Assembly: GCF_001679665.1 (NCBI RefSeq)
Contig: NZ_CP013244.1
Coordinates: 2,178,980 to 2,242,979 of the forward strand
Length of the DNA: 64,000 bases
Source of the DNA: Candidatus Viadribacter manganicus
GTDB lineage: Bacteria > Pseudomonadota > Alphaproteobacteria > Caulobacterales > Aquidulcibacteraceae
Direction of reading: 5' to 3'
Part shown: positions 34,196 to 47,130 of the stretch, piece after piece
Numbering within the stretch: the first letter of the stretch is position 1
Layout of the letters: the number at the start of each line of letters is the position of its first letter
The notes under the pieces: model-generated
The model's database searches: none
What the model saw: only the letters and a program-made list of their open reading frames with translations
What the model was told of the DNA's origin: nothing
Program-made: the position numbers and the translations under genes

Positions 34196-35157
34196 ATACC
34201 GCGCTTCGCACCACTTTTGTCCTTGCGGCGTTAAGCCTAGCGGCGCTGTTCGCGGCGCTCTGGCTCGGACCGATCGTGCTCTCCGATCCGTTCGCTCCCG
34301 ATCAAGCGACGCGCACCATTGTTTTTGACATCCGCCTGCCGCGTGCGCTTTGCGCCTGGCTTGCCGGCGCGGCGCTCGGACTGTCGGGCGCAGCCCTCCA
34401 AGGTTTGCTCCGCAACCCACTCGCGGATTCCGGGGTCCTGGGTCTTTCCGGTTTTGCCGCACTCGGCGCCGTCATCGCGTTCGTCTTCGGCTCTGCGGCG
34501 CTGGCGCCGGCTCTGGCGGTGTCGTTCGCGCTGGCCGCGGCCCTCGTTGTTACCACGCTGGGATGGGCGGCGCGCGGACCAGCTAGCCTCGTATTAATAG
34601 GTGTTGGCCTTTCTAGCTTCGCCGGTGGTCTCATTGCGCTGGCGCTCAATCTCGCGCCGAACCCTGGCGCGCTCTCCGACCTCGTGAATTGGACGCTCGG
34701 CTCGGTGGAAGGCCGCTCAATGCAACATGTCGCGCTTGCTGGCGGCCTCCTCGCCATCGGCGCCGTTCTCATCTTCGCTGCGTCGCGCGGTCTTCAAGCG
34801 CTCACGCTTGGTGAAGAATCCGCTGCAGCCATCGGCGCCAATCTTTCATCGACGCGCACGCTTGTTGTCTTGGGCGCTGCTGCTTGTACGGGTGGAGCGA
34901 CAGCGGTTGCGGGCATCATCGGCTTTGTAGGTATTGCCGCGCCCCATCTTGTTCGCGCGATCGCGGGCCATGATCCAGCACGGATCTTGGCGCCAAGCGC
35001 TTTCGCGGGCGGGGCGCTCTTGGTCTGCGCTGATATCAGCGTGCGTCTGTTGCCGACTGACACCGAACTCAAACTTGGCGTCGCCGCCGCTTTGATCGGC
35101 GGGCCGGCTTTTGCGCTTATCGCTGCGCGCCTTGGGTCTCGTGGGGGCCACGCATGA
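34192..35157 (+). CDS. btuC: Vitamin B12 ABC transporter permease
   Basis: A 321-residue inner-membrane permease of the FecCD/BtuC family with about 8-10 TM helices. RLPRALCAWLAGAALGLSGAALQGLLRNPLADSGVLG (in pieces) is the family's hallmark near residues 40-80. The C-terminal GFVGIAAPHLVRAIAGHD is the coupling region that contacts the ATPase. Its start overlaps the btuF stop and its stop overlaps the btuD start. In context it imports cobalamin. Confidence 0.93.
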   Translation: MNTALRTTFVLAALSLAALFAALWLGPIVLSDPFAPDQATRTIVFDIRLPRALCAWLAGAALGLSGAALQGLLRNPLADSGVLGLSGFAALGAVIAFVFGSAALAPALAVSFALAAALVVTTLGWAARGPASLVLIGVGLSSFAGGLIALALNLAPNPGALSDLVNWTLGSVEGRSMQHVALAGGLLAIGAVLIFAASRGLQALTLGEESAAAIGANLSSTRTLVVLGAAACTGGATAVAGIIGFVGIAAPHLVRAIAGHDPARILAPSAFAGGALLVCADISVRLLPTDTELKLGVAAALIGGPAFALIAARLGSRGGHA

Positions 35158-35917
35158 GCGTGTTGCTTTCGCTCCAGGATGTGAGCGCTGACCTCGGTCG
35201 CACGAGGGTGCTGCAGGGCGTGTCGCTGAATGTCGGTGGGGGTGAGATCATTTCCATTCTAGGTCCGAATGGCGCTGGAAAAACATCGCTGATGCGCGCT
35301 GCACTTGGACTTATCGGTGCAACGGGAGAGACGAGGCTCGGCGGCGCCGACCCACGTACACTTACCGCGCGCGAACGCGCGCTTCGCGCCGCCTACCTGC
35401 CACAACGCCCGCAATCGATTTGGCCGATCAAAGTCGAGGTGCTGGTCGCGCTAGGGCGCTTCGCCCATGGCGCTGTGCCCGACCGGCTGGCGCCGGCTGA
35501 TCAAGCCGCTGTAGATGCTGCGATTAAGGCGTGCTCGCTTAGCGAATTTCGTCATCGCGGCATGGATGAGCTTTCAGGTGGTGAGAAGGCGCGTGCACAC
35601 CTAGCGCGGACGCTGGCGCAGCACGCACCGCTTCTATTGCTCGACGAGCCAACCGCCGGGCTCGATCCAGCCCAATCGCTTGGCGTTGCCGAGATCCTTG
35701 AGGCGCACGCGGCAGCCGGTGGCGCAGCTGTGTTTTCAACCCACGACATCGCGTTGGCTGCGAGCGTTGCAGATCGGGTTGTCTTGATGAAAGCGGGCGC
35801 CATTATCGCCGAAGGTGCTCCCGAAGAAGCGCTTACGGCGTCCGTGCTTGAAGCTGCCTATGGCCGCGCGGCGCGGCTGGAGCGGGTCGGAGATACATTT
35901 GCGGCGGTCTTCGACCG

Positions 35918-35921
<4 letters not shown>
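35154..35921 (+). CDS. btuD: Vitamin B12 ABC transporter ATP-binding protein
   Basis: A 255-residue ABC ATPase. Walker A is GPNGAGKT (about residue 37), the signature is ELSGGEKARAHLARTL, Walker B is LLLLDEPTAGLDP, and the switch histidine is in FSTHDIALA. It powers import through BtuC. It overlaps btuC by ATGA, and its stop overlaps by four bases the converging acyl-CoA synthetase gene. Confidence 0.93.
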
Positions 35922-37717
<1,796 letters not shown>

Positions 37718-37768
37718 GCATTGCCTCCGGCGCGACGTGTAAGCGTGTTCGCGCGGAAGCGGAACCGG

Positions 37769-37855
37769 TCAGGCGGTCGCGGCGGCTGCGAGTGCGGGCA
37801 GGAGCGGCGTCAGTGCGAGCAGCACGGTGATCAGGTAAGCAAATAGGCGTTTCAT
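37769..37855 (-). CDS. Predicted 28-residue membrane peptide
   Basis: An ATG at 37855 with GGAGGG four bases upstream opens a 28-codon frame. It encodes MKRLFAYLITVLLALTPL followed by an Ala/Leu-rich tail and a TGA. The product is one hydrophobic helix with a positively charged N-terminus, either a single-span peptide or a free signal peptide. It lies 52 bases before the acyl-CoA synthetase start on the same strand. No homologue is known to me; translation is supported only by the strong ribosome-binding site. Confidence 0.45.
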   Translation of the reverse strand: MKRLFAYLITVLLALTPLLPALAAAATA

Positions 37856-37943
37856 CGGGCCCTCCGAAGAGGCTCTGATCTAGGCGCGCCGCGTAACAGC
37901 GGTGTTGCGGGTTTATTTCAAACCCGAGGCGTTTTGGCGCCGT

Positions 37944-38204
37944 TTAGTTTGCGGCGTCGCCTTCGGGGAATGCGCCCACGAAATCCATGATGTAGCGCCC
38001 TGGCGGGTTGAAGGCGGCGAGGAAGTTGCTGGCGTGCTGTTCGGCCAATTCCTGGCTCGGGAACGCGTCAGGGCCGGCATGGATACCCGGAAACACCGTG
38101 CCGACGCGATAGAGCGTCAGCACGTGATAGACGCGGTAATAGTTCCGCCAGCGTTTCGCGGGCGGAGGCGTCTTCGTTTGGGGCTTAGGAGCAAGGCCGA
38201 GCAT
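37944..38204 (-). CDS. Hypothetical protein
   Basis: An 86-residue protein I do not recognise. The basic, proline-rich N-terminus (MLGLAPKPQTKTPPPAKRW) is followed by NYYRVYHVLTLYRVGTVFPGI and SQELAEQHASNFLAAFNPPGRY. The latter looks like a small folded domain of the kind that follows a grid of conserved aromatics. No signal peptide is clear. The start is uncertain: the ATG at 38204 has only a weak ribosome-binding site, and a GTG at 38231 is also possible. Confidence 0.5.
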   Translation of the reverse strand: MLGLAPKPQTKTPPPAKRWRNYYRVYHVLTLYRVGTVFPGIHAGPDAFPSQELAEQHASNFLAAFNPPGRYIMDFVGAFPEGDAAN

Positions 38205-38458
38205 GAAAGATAGGTGAGGGGCGGCGCGCACCAGATCAAGCGGCTTATCCGCTTTCGATGCGCCTGCCGGCTTGCAGCAGCTGGCGCATCAGCGCTTTGG
38301 CGGCGCGCAGGCATTTCAGCAAACGTATGCGCTCGGGATGTACTAATGGGTTTGGGCGCAGAAATTCGAGTGTGCAAGTTTTGCACACTGGCTCGGGCCC
38401 TCTGGACGCATTAGAGCGCGCGATTAAGGTCGGCGGCTTGAGAAGTTCTAGGGGAAAA

Positions 38459-38776
38459 ATGCTACGCCAGCTTTTCGCGGCCGTAGCTTTAGGCGCGGTT
38501 TCACTTTTGGCCGGTTGCGTCACGCAGATGTCGGCGGCGGACCAGACGCCGGCTCTGCAATACACGCCGCCGGATCGCACTTTGGTTGCGGTGATTGATG
38601 AGCACACTGTCGTTCGTGAGGGACGTCCGCCGACCTGCGCGGGCGTGATGCGACCGCTTTATGGAATTCCAACGGATGCTGCCCTCGACCTCTTGATGAT
38701 GGGGTCTAAGGAGGACAAGCGCCTGACGATGGCGCAGTTCATAGGCAAATCGCTTGGATCGGCGCGTGCAGCTTGA
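38459..38776 (+). CDS. Hypothetical lipoprotein
   Basis: A 105-residue envelope protein. MLRQLFAAVALGAVSLLAGC is a lipoprotein signal with lipobox LAGC (Cys20). The mature part (TPPDRTLVAVIDEHTVVREG...) is not recognised, though two cysteines (Cys20 and one in PTCAGVMRP) are notable. The ATG at 38459 has AGGGG a few bases upstream. Nothing is coupled to it; a REP-like repeat follows. Confidence 0.6.
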   Translation: MLRQLFAAVALGAVSLLAGCVTQMSAADQTPALQYTPPDRTLVAVIDEHTVVREGRPPTCAGVMRPLYGIPTDAALDLLMMGSKEDKRLTMAQFIGKSLGSARAA

Positions 38777-38934
38777 TCGGCGCGATCACCCAATACCAGT
38801 TGCGCCATAGTTTTGCCGGTTCGATGCGGACGGCAGGCCGTTCTTCGAGTTCGAGCATGGGCGATCACGTGGGACGCGCAGCACGAATGTCAGGGGCGCA
38901 AGGGATTTATTTCTTGCTGTGGGCGCGTGTGCAC

Positions 38935-39055
38935 TCTCTTTCCACCTCGCCCCGAGCGGGAGAGGTCGCGCGCTTTGCGCGCGGGTGAGGGGTCGAGTTT
39001 GAAGGTGAGCTCCTCACCCTCGCCCTGTCCCGCGCTGCGGGAGAGGGGGCGATGG
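38935..39055. repeat. REP-like inverted repeat cluster downstream of thiC
   Basis: Two GC-rich hairpin units in tandem: CTCGCCCCGAGCGGGAGAGG with a GCGCGCTTTGCGCGC stem, and CTCACCCTCGCCCTGTCCCG followed by GCTGCGGGAGAGGGGGCGA. CACCTCGCCC...GGGAGAGG recurs as the core. It resembles 30841-30955. It lies between the lipoprotein and the thiC 3' end and could also act as a transcript-end structure for thiC. Confidence 0.55.
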
Positions 39056-39057
39056 GG

Positions 39058-41025
<1,968 letters not shown>

Positions 41026-41037
41026 CCACTTAAAAGC

Positions 41038-41087
41038 AAGCGCGCGCTCGGACGGAAAACCGGGATCCACTTTTCCTGAGCGCGCTT
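41038..41087 (-). terminator. Long hairpin, likely terminator of the upstream membrane-protein gene
   Basis: On the minus strand, AAGCGCGCTC then GGAAAA pair with TTTTCC then GAGCGCGCGCTT across an ~11-base loop, and GCTTTTA follows. It lies 35 bases after the stop of the membrane-protein gene that ends at 41122 and just before the TPP riboswitch. It therefore probably insulates thiC from the upstream transcript. Confidence 0.6.
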
Positions 41088-41121
41088 ATGCAGCCCCCCG
41101 GGATATGCGCGTGATGTAGGC

Positions 41122-41535
41122 CTAAGCGCTGCGCTTGGCAAACCAGCCGACGAAGCTGAGCCATGCGCCGAAGAGCAGCAGCAGAACGGCCGCGCCCTGC
41201 AGCAGAAGCGGCGCGCGAATGGTGATGGCGGTGAGTTGCGCGCCGAATTCAGGCGCCGCCATCAAGGAGGCGCCTTTGAGTGCGGCGAGAATGCCGGTGA
41301 GCGAAACCGCGATCGCGGCAGGGCTCGACCAATGGTGGTGTCCGGTAAAGAGGACGAGGCCAGCAATCAAGGTGAAGGCGCCGGCGGTGAGCACCAAGGG
41401 CGCGTTCTGCATGAAGGTGGGCAGCAGGAGTTCGAACGTGTGCTGGCGCGTCAGCAGAGTGATGGCCATCACGATGTAGTAGGGGCCGATCACGCGGGCG
41501 CAGAAGCGGGTGGCGGCGGCTTGAGCTTCAGTCAT
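41122..41535 (-). CDS. Small integral membrane protein, function unknown
   Basis: A 137-residue protein with four predicted TM helices: YYIVMAITLLT, LVLTAGAFTLIAGLVLF, AIAVSLTGILAALKGASL and LLLQGAAVLLLLFGAWLSFVGW. HHHW in the first loop after helix 2 could bind a metal. It is not a family I can name. The ATG at 41535 is preceded by GAGGG at eight bases; a longer frame to 41658 has no hydrophobic content and is unlikely. Confidence 0.65.
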   Translation of the reverse strand: MTEAQAAATRFCARVIGPYYIVMAITLLTRQHTFELLLPTFMQNAPLVLTAGAFTLIAGLVLFTGHHHWSSPAAIAVSLTGILAALKGASLMAAPEFGAQLTAITIRAPLLLQGAAVLLLLFGAWLSFVGWFAKRSA

Positions 41536-41708
41536 GGGATTACCCTCGCGCGACAAGGGTAGGGCGTCGATGCGGCGGATCAAGCGCGTGTTAGCCGCAA
41601 TTGGATCATGTTTTGGCGCGAAAGCGTCGTGTCGCAGGGCGTGTCCGGCGTAAGCCATTGCTTCGGGCTGGGCGCGTGCGCATGGTCCGTGCCGAGGAGA
41701 CGACGCGT

Positions 41709-41861
41709 ATGGGAACGCCCGCCGATTACACCATTATCGTGCTGCTGGTGGCCGTGGGCGTGGCGCTGTGGACGGCTTTGGATCGGCTGGCGCAGTTGCA
41801 GCGCGACGTCGATGCGCTGAAGCGGCGCGCGGGCGTGGAAGAAACGCCGGACCAAACCTAG
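41709..41861 (+). CDS. Small single-span membrane protein
   Basis: A 50-residue protein with one TM helix (YTIIVLLVAVGVALWTAL) and a short C-terminal basic/coiled segment (LQRDVDALKRRAGV). GAGGAGA precedes the ATG at 41709 by nine bases. Its stop overlaps by four bases the converging MscS gene. A longer upstream frame is basic and unstructured. The role is unknown; it may be an accessory to a membrane complex. Confidence 0.6.
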   Translation: MGTPADYTIIVLLVAVGVALWTALDRLAQLQRDVDALKRRAGVEETPDQT

Positions 41862-43042
41862 CGCGGGAGGGGCGGCGGCGGTTCGCTGGTGATGAGGCGC
41901 GTCGTCGATTGGGTGAAGACGATGCCGGCCTTATCGAAGGCGAGGCGGATGCGCCGCAGATACTCGCGCTGAACCGCCCATTGTTTGCCTGGCGCGGTGC
42001 GGATGCGGGCTTTGAGCAAGACACCGGCTTCGGAGACGCGGTCGACGCCCGCGATCTCGATCGGCGCGACGATCATGGAATGGAATTCAGTATCTTCGCG
42101 CACCTCGTCACCGATGGATTTCATGAGCTCGAGCGCTCTAGCGATGTCGCTGATGTGGTCGAGCGGGAAATCGAACACGGCGTAGGAGAAGATCTTGGTG
42201 CGGTTCGAGATCACTTGCGCCTCGCTGTACGGGAAGATGTGCAAGGTGCCGTCATAGGCGCGCAGCTTGATGGTGCGCAGCGACATGTCCTCGACCGTGC
42301 CTGAGAACGCGCCGATCTGGACAACGTCGCCGACCGAGACGGAATCTTCCATGATTAGGAAAAGGCCGGTGAGGAAGTCCTTGACGATGGTTTGCGCGCC
42401 GAAGCCGACGGCAAGGCCGAAGATGCCGGCGCCGGCGAGCAGCGGGCCGATTTCGACGCCGACCTCCGACAGCGCCATCATCGCCGCGATGATGACGACG
42501 ATGGTGTTGGAAAGGCCGGAGAGAACAGGGCCAAGAGTGCGGATTTGCGCGGCGCGCCGCGGGTTGCGCGACTGCACCGCGATGCGCTCGAACACGCGCT
42601 TGATGCCGAGTTGACCAAGCTCGATCGCCGCGAGCGCCAGTACGAGAATGATGGCGATGCGGCCGAGCACCGAGAACACCGCGTAAATCGGACTGTCGCG
42701 GAGATCGCTGAAGTTGAAGCCCCAAAGACGGAGCACGACCACGAACGCGCCGACGAAGATCGCAAGCCGCGCGACGCGCATTGTCCAGCGGCCGATAGCG
42801 ACGCGCCGTTGACCTGGCGCTTCACCTTTCGGAGCGATGCGTTCGGTTAGAGATTTCAGAATGACGTGCAGGCCCCAGATGATGATCACCGCGGCGACCA
42901 GCACCAGGAAGGACAGACCGGCGCGCAAGAATGCTTGTTCTGGATCGAGCGTCAGCACGCCGCGAACAAAGTCTTCGACGTGCTGCGCGAGTGTTTGAAA
43001 GGAATAGTTCGCCGACGGCGGCGATGGGGGCGTTGTCGTCAT
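41858..43042 (-). CDS. MscS-family mechanosensitive channel
   Basis: A 394-residue inner-membrane channel that opens on membrane tension to release solutes in hypo-osmotic shock. There are about four to five TM helices. TM3 carries the pore-lining Gly/Ala pattern (GAGIFGLAVGFGAQTIVKDFLTG), and the MscS signature continues GLFLIMEDSVSVGDVVQIGAFSG in the beta domain. The cytoplasmic cage domain follows. It is larger than E. coli MscS (286), with an N-terminal helix block. The ATG is at 43042. Confidence 0.9.
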   Translation of the reverse strand: MTTTPPSPPSANYSFQTLAQHVEDFVRGVLTLDPEQAFLRAGLSFLVLVAAVIIIWGLHVILKSLTERIAPKGEAPGQRRVAIGRWTMRVARLAIFVGAFVVVLRLWGFNFSDLRDSPIYAVFSVLGRIAIILVLALAAIELGQLGIKRVFERIAVQSRNPRRAAQIRTLGPVLSGLSNTIVVIIAAMMALSEVGVEIGPLLAGAGIFGLAVGFGAQTIVKDFLTGLFLIMEDSVSVGDVVQIGAFSGTVEDMSLRTIKLRAYDGTLHIFPYSEAQVISNRTKIFSYAVFDFPLDHISDIARALELMKSIGDEVREDTEFHSMIVAPIEIAGVDRVSEAGVLLKARIRTAPGKQWAVQREYLRRIRLAFDKAGIVFTQSTTRLITSEPPPPLPR

Positions 43043-43085
43043 GTTGTGGCGATATTAGCGCGCGCTGCGCCGATTTCGAGGCCGA

Positions 43086-43433
43086 TCAAGCGTTTGGCTT
43101 CGTGAACAGAAGTGCAAACCAGCCCAAGATGAGCGTTACTCCCCCGACGGGTGCGAGCATGATCAGCGCGCGGTTGTGCATGATCGCGAGTGTGTAAAGG
43201 GTTCCCGCGAAGATCGCGGCGCCGGCGAGGATCATTGCGCCGGCGATCAAGTTCAGGCGGCCGCTACGACTGGAGAGTGCGAGGCCCGCAGCGCCCGCGC
43301 CAAGCTGGATGAAGGCGGCGAGCTGGATGCGTTGCAAATCTTCCGGCGCGGGCTGTAGTGCGTGCGCCGCGAGCACAAGCATAACGAGTGGGATGAGGCC
43401 GGAAAGCGCGGCGAAGATATTGAGCAGACGCAT
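43086..43433 (-). CDS. DUF423-family membrane protein (YgdD-like)
   Basis: A 115-residue protein with four TM helices. The DUF423 pattern is present: N-terminal FAALSGLIPLVMLVLAAHAL, later FAGTLYTLAIMHNR, and the C-terminal PVGGVTLILGWFALLF. Biochemical role unknown for the family. The ATG at 43433 begins MRLLNIFAALSG. It is 43 bases downstream of the MscS gene on the same strand and may share its transcript. Confidence 0.85.
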   Translation of the reverse strand: MRLLNIFAALSGLIPLVMLVLAAHALQPAPEDLQRIQLAAFIQLGAGAAGLALSSRSGRLNLIAGAMILAGAAIFAGTLYTLAIMHNRALIMLAPVGGVTLILGWFALLFTKPNA

Positions 43434-43507
43434 GAGCGCTCCTAGATAGTCGCAATTCTCGACATTCTAGAGCGCGGCGTCCAGGCGGCGCACCGGGGAG
43501 CGGCAAC

Positions 43508-44446
43508 ATGCAGCAGAAACGTGAAATCGGCCGGAGCGGCATCAAGATTACCCCGCTCGTGCTTGGCGGAAACGTTTTCGGCTGGACCGCCGATGAAGCG
43601 GCTTCGTTCGCGATCCTCGATGCGTTCGTCGATCAAGGCGGCGACGCGATCGACACGGCGGATGTGTATTCGGCGTGGGTCCCCGGCCATGAAGGCGGAG
43701 AGAGCGAACGTGTGATCGGCGCCTGGTTGAAAAAGAGCGGCAAGCGCGACAAGGTCGTGATCGGCACGAAGGTTGGGATGTGGCCGAAGCGTTTGGGCAT
43801 CAAGCGGCAAAACATCGTCGAAGCGTGCGAAGACTCGCTGAAACGGCTGGGGATCGCCACGATCGATCTTTATTGGTTGCATCGTGATGACGAAGCGACG
43901 GACGCGGAGGAGTACACCGCCGGCCTCGAAGATTTGATCAAAGCCGGCAAGATCCGTTCGTTCGGCGCTTCCAACTTTAAGCCCGGGCGTTTTGGTGAAG
44001 GCATTGCGGCGGCTAAGGCGCGTGATCTGCACTTTGATGCGCAGCAGCCTGAATACAATCTGATGAACCGCGAAATTGAAGCGGAGCTGCTCGGCCAATG
44101 CGAGCGCGAAGGCGTTTCGATCTTGCCGTATTACGGGCTCGCGAGCGGCTATCTCACCGGCAAGTATCGTAGCGCCGAAGATAAATCCAAGAGCGCGCGC
44201 GGTGGCCGCATGGACAAGTACATGGAAGGCAAGGGTCCGGCGGTGCTGGCGGCCCTCGATGAAATCTCAGCCTGCCATAAAGCAACGCAGGCGCAGGTAG
44301 CGCTTGCGTGGATCATGGCGAAACTGCCGACGGGCGCGCCGATTGCGAGCGCAACGAGCGTGACGCAGCTGGATGAATTAATGGGTGCGTTGCGTGTGAC
44401 GCTCGGCGCCGACGATTTGGCGGCGCTTGATCGCGCCAGCGCGTGA
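43508..44446 (+). CDS. Aldo/keto reductase
   Basis: A 312-residue NADPH-dependent TIM-barrel oxidoreductase. Catalytic Asp and Tyr are in DTADVYSAW (about residue 56), Lys in VIGTKVG (about 85), and His in DLYWLHRDD (about 123). The C-terminal cofactor region matches the family. The insert and motifs are most like the YajO/Tas subgroup. The ATG at 43508 starts MQQKREIGRSG. It converges on the DUF2207 gene eight bases away. The substrate is unknown. Confidence 0.9.
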   Translation: MQQKREIGRSGIKITPLVLGGNVFGWTADEAASFAILDAFVDQGGDAIDTADVYSAWVPGHEGGESERVIGAWLKKSGKRDKVVIGTKVGMWPKRLGIKRQNIVEACEDSLKRLGIATIDLYWLHRDDEATDAEEYTAGLEDLIKAGKIRSFGASNFKPGRFGEGIAAAKARDLHFDAQQPEYNLMNREIEAELLGQCEREGVSILPYYGLASGYLTGKYRSAEDKSKSARGGRMDKYMEGKGPAVLAALDEISACHKATQAQVALAWIMAKLPTGAPIASATSVTQLDELMGALRVTLGADDLAALDRASA

Positions 44447-44454
44447 TTTGGCGG

Positions 44455-46167
44455 TTACCAGCCGCCACCACCACCGCCGCCGCCGCCGCCGCCAGATGAG
44501 CCGCCACCACCGCCGCCGGATGAGCTTGAGCTTTGTGGCAGCGATGAGCTGACGCCTGAGCTCATGTTCGAGACCATCGAGTTCGAGAGCGATGCAAAGG
44601 ACTGTCCGGTGCTGATGTTTGCCCAGGTCGGGTGATAGTTCGAAGCTTCCTGCGGCATCAGCTTTTCAAAGTGCGTGGTCCATGGCTTTTCGACGCCGAG
44701 CGCCACCGCGTAGGGGAGGAATTTCTCGTAGCGCTCGGTCGTCATTGGTGGTGGCGCCTCGGAGCCGGGTTTGGCGGCGTTGAGCTGAAGTTTTTCGGCC
44801 GTTTCCATATAGAGACGGAAGCCTTCGATTTCCGTGCGCAGCTTCTGACCTTCTTGTGTCGGCGCCGGCATCAGATACATGAAAACGAAATTGAGGATGG
44901 CGAGCGCGATGATGCCGAGCGTGAGCCAGATCGACCATTCGTTTGCCAAGAATGCAGCGATAACGACAACGATGATCGACACCGCGAGCGCCGCGATTGT
45001 GTAGCCAATGTTCCAGCGGAAATACTTCTCGCCGTACTTGGCGGCGAGGGTTTTGCTGAAGTTGGTGTAGGCGCCGGTGAAACCCGAATCATAGGTCCCG
45101 CCGAGAGTCTTGTGATTGGAGCTGACGAAGAGATCGGTTTCGAATGCGAGATCTTCGGGTGTGATGCCTTCGATGCCGGCGGATGTTGATGACGACTTAC
45201 GCGTGAGCTCGGTGTGCTTCTTGTCAGTGGCGTCGACAACGATGCGGCCTTTGACTGCAAGATACATCAAAGTTGCGATCAGCGCGCGATGGCCGTCGGC
45301 GGCGCCGCGATTGTAGACGTAGTGTACGCCCGCGGGGGAATAGCCGTTCGGCGCCTCGTAGCGGGGAAACACCGGGCCCTTCTGAGGATCGCGGCCAACG
45401 CGATTGAAGGCGCGGTAGAGCCAAACAAAAAGCGCTAACATCGAGATGCCGAGCACGGTGAGCGAGCCGAAGCGCTGCCACCAGAGGCCGGCAATGTCGC
45501 TCGTCGATGGCGGATCGATAACCCCCTTATCAACGGACACCGAAACGGTGAGGCCTTCATTGATGTTGAGCGGGCGCGTTGTGCTGAAGGTTTGACGTTC
45601 CGCGGCTTGCGTGACGGCAAAATCGTGGCCAGCTTGACCTTGGCCGCCGGTATAGGCTTGCACGTCGCGAACATTGACACCGCGCGGCATTGTGATGGAC
45701 GTGCGCGCCTGCGCGATCGGAAAGTTCCAATAATTGCCGGTGACGTTCCAGTAGAGCTCGTCGTGTGTTGGGAAATAGCGAATGGCGTTCTTGACGCGAT
45801 AGCGGATCACGTAGGTGTGGTCGCCGTAATCGAGCATGACATCTTCGTCGCCGATGATGATGCGAAAGGCGTTGCCCTCGGATTCGGTATCGAACTTTTC
45901 GCGTCGGTCGTCGCGTTGGATGGTGAGGATGTCGTACTCGTAGTGATAGCGTACGCCATCTTGCTCGTAGAAGCGGGGCAGGTCGCGGAAGATGCCTCGG
46001 CGGATTTCGTTGCCTTCGACGCGGACGCTTAGTGTCTCGGTGACGATGATGTCACCGTCGCGTTCGACTTTGATGTCCGTGTTGAAGCTGTTGATCTGTT
46101 CGCTCGCGAGGACGGGCGTAGCGAAGAGAAGCGCGAGGAGCGCAAGGAAAAGCGTGCGAAGTCTCAC
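44455..46167 (-). CDS. DUF2207 membrane protein with glycine-rich tail
   Basis: A 570-residue protein with a signal peptide (LFLALLALLFATPVLASEQ) and a periplasmic DUF2207 domain (DIKVERDGDIIVTETLSV to about 240). It has a TM at FGSLTVLGISMLALFVWLY, two further TM helices around residues 400-450, and a C-terminal SSSSGGGGGG run ending GGGGGW. DUF2207 proteins commonly sit next to LemA, as here (ATGA overlap). They are implicated in membrane or envelope homeostasis, but without a proven mechanism. The Gly tail is usual for this group. Confidence 0.87.
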   Translation of the reverse strand: MRLRTLFLALLALLFATPVLASEQINSFNTDIKVERDGDIIVTETLSVRVEGNEIRRGIFRDLPRFYEQDGVRYHYEYDILTIQRDDRREKFDTESEGNAFRIIIGDEDVMLDYGDHTYVIRYRVKNAIRYFPTHDELYWNVTGNYWNFPIAQARTSITMPRGVNVRDVQAYTGGQGQAGHDFAVTQAAERQTFSTTRPLNINEGLTVSVSVDKGVIDPPSTSDIAGLWWQRFGSLTVLGISMLALFVWLYRAFNRVGRDPQKGPVFPRYEAPNGYSPAGVHYVYNRGAADGHRALIATLMYLAVKGRIVVDATDKKHTELTRKSSSTSAGIEGITPEDLAFETDLFVSSNHKTLGGTYDSGFTGAYTNFSKTLAAKYGEKYFRWNIGYTIAALAVSIIVVVIAAFLANEWSIWLTLGIIALAILNFVFMYLMPAPTQEGQKLRTEIEGFRLYMETAEKLQLNAAKPGSEAPPPMTTERYEKFLPYAVALGVEKPWTTHFEKLMPQEASNYHPTWANISTGQSFASLSNSMVSNMSSGVSSSLPQSSSSSGGGGGGSSGGGGGGGGGGGW

Positions 46168-46724
46168 GACTTCAGCCCCAGGTTCGGCACGGCGCGATCG
46201 CCGGCCGCGGTGATTTCGAAAAAGGCCCGCTGTTTGATACCGAAGAAGGAGGCGACGATGTTTGAAGGAAAGCTTTCAGCGGCCGTGTTCAGTTCGCGCA
46301 CGGCGCCGTTATAGAAGCGGCGGGCCATTTCGATTTTGTTCTCGGTGTCCGAGAGTTCGTTCTGGAGATCGAGGAAGTTCTGGTTGGCCTTGAGATCGGG
46401 GTAAGCCTCACCGAGCGCGATGAGGCGGCCGACCGGCTTTGCCAGCGCGCTTTCGGCCTCGCCGCGCTGGACGGCGTTGTCACCAGCGGCGAGGGCGGCG
46501 TTGCGGCGCTCCGCCACCTCCTCGAACAATTGTTGCTCGTGCGCCGCGTAGGCTTTCACAGTTGTGACCAGTTGCGGGATGAGGTCGGCGCGGCGCTTCA
46601 GCTGCACATCGATATCGGCCCAGCCATTGTTGGTCAGCTGCCGCTTGGCGATGAGCTGGTTGAACAGAATGATGACGAAGATCGCAACGAGTGCGACGGT
46701 GGCGAAGATGTAAAGCGTGGTCAT
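46164..46724 (-). CDS. lemA: LemA family protein
   Basis: A 186-residue membrane-anchored helical protein. One N-terminal TM helix (TLYIFATVALVAIFVIILFNQL) is followed by the LemA core (NNGWADIDVQLKRRADLIPQLV, ALGEAYPDLKANQNFLDLQNELSDTENKI). The ATG at 46724 is upstream of DUF2207 in an overlapping pair, the common arrangement. The family is linked to envelope functions; the biochemical activity is unproven. Confidence 0.92.
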   Translation of the reverse strand: MTTLYIFATVALVAIFVIILFNQLIAKRQLTNNGWADIDVQLKRRADLIPQLVTTVKAYAAHEQQLFEEVAERRNAALAAGDNAVQRGEAESALAKPVGRLIALGEAYPDLKANQNFLDLQNELSDTENKIEMARRFYNGAVRELNTAAESFPSNIVASFFGIKQRAFFEITAAGDRAVPNLGLKS

Positions 46725-46779
46725 GCGTCCCGTTTACACGGGCGCCAGGGCTTTCGCAAAATGCTTGGGCCTGGGGCGG

Positions 46780-47130
46780 CTATTGGCGGAGGATTTTTTC
46801 CATCGCCTTACCCTTGGCGAGTTCGTCGATCAGCTTATCGAGGTATCGGATTTCCTGCATCAGCGGCTCTTCGACGTTCTCGACGCGAACGCCGCAAACG
46901 ACGCCGGTGATAAGCGCGCGCGAAGGGTTCATATTGGGCGCTTCGGCGAAGAAGGTTTCGAAGTCGGTCTTCTTGAACATTTGCGAGTCGAGCTTCTTTT
47001 GCGTGTAGCCGGTGAGCCAGCGAATGATCTCATCGACTTCCGCTTTGGTGTGGCCCTTCTTCTCAGCTTTGGCGACGTAGTGCGGATAGACGCTGGCGAA
47101 GCTGGTTGTGTAGATACGGTGTTTGGTCAT
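46780..47130 (-). CDS. DUF2200-family protein
   Basis: A 116-residue protein matching the DUF2200 family throughout ([26 protein letters not shown], given in family terms; [28 protein letters not shown]). It is basic and helical, with no known enzymatic role. Its start codon is directly adjacent to the stop of acetyl-CoA synthetase, so it is cotranscribed with acs. Confidence 0.87.
   Translation of the reverse strand: MTKHRIYTTSFASVYPHYVAKAEKKGHTKAEVDEIIRWLTGYTQKKLDSQMFKKTDFETFFAEAPNMNPSRALITGVVCGVRVENVEEPLMQEIRYLDKLIDELAKGKAMEKILRQ

Noticed and set aside
44455..44530. A run of CCGCCACCACC-type trinucleotide repeats
   Set aside because: It encodes the Gly-rich tail normal for DUF2207 proteins and is not a separate repeat element.
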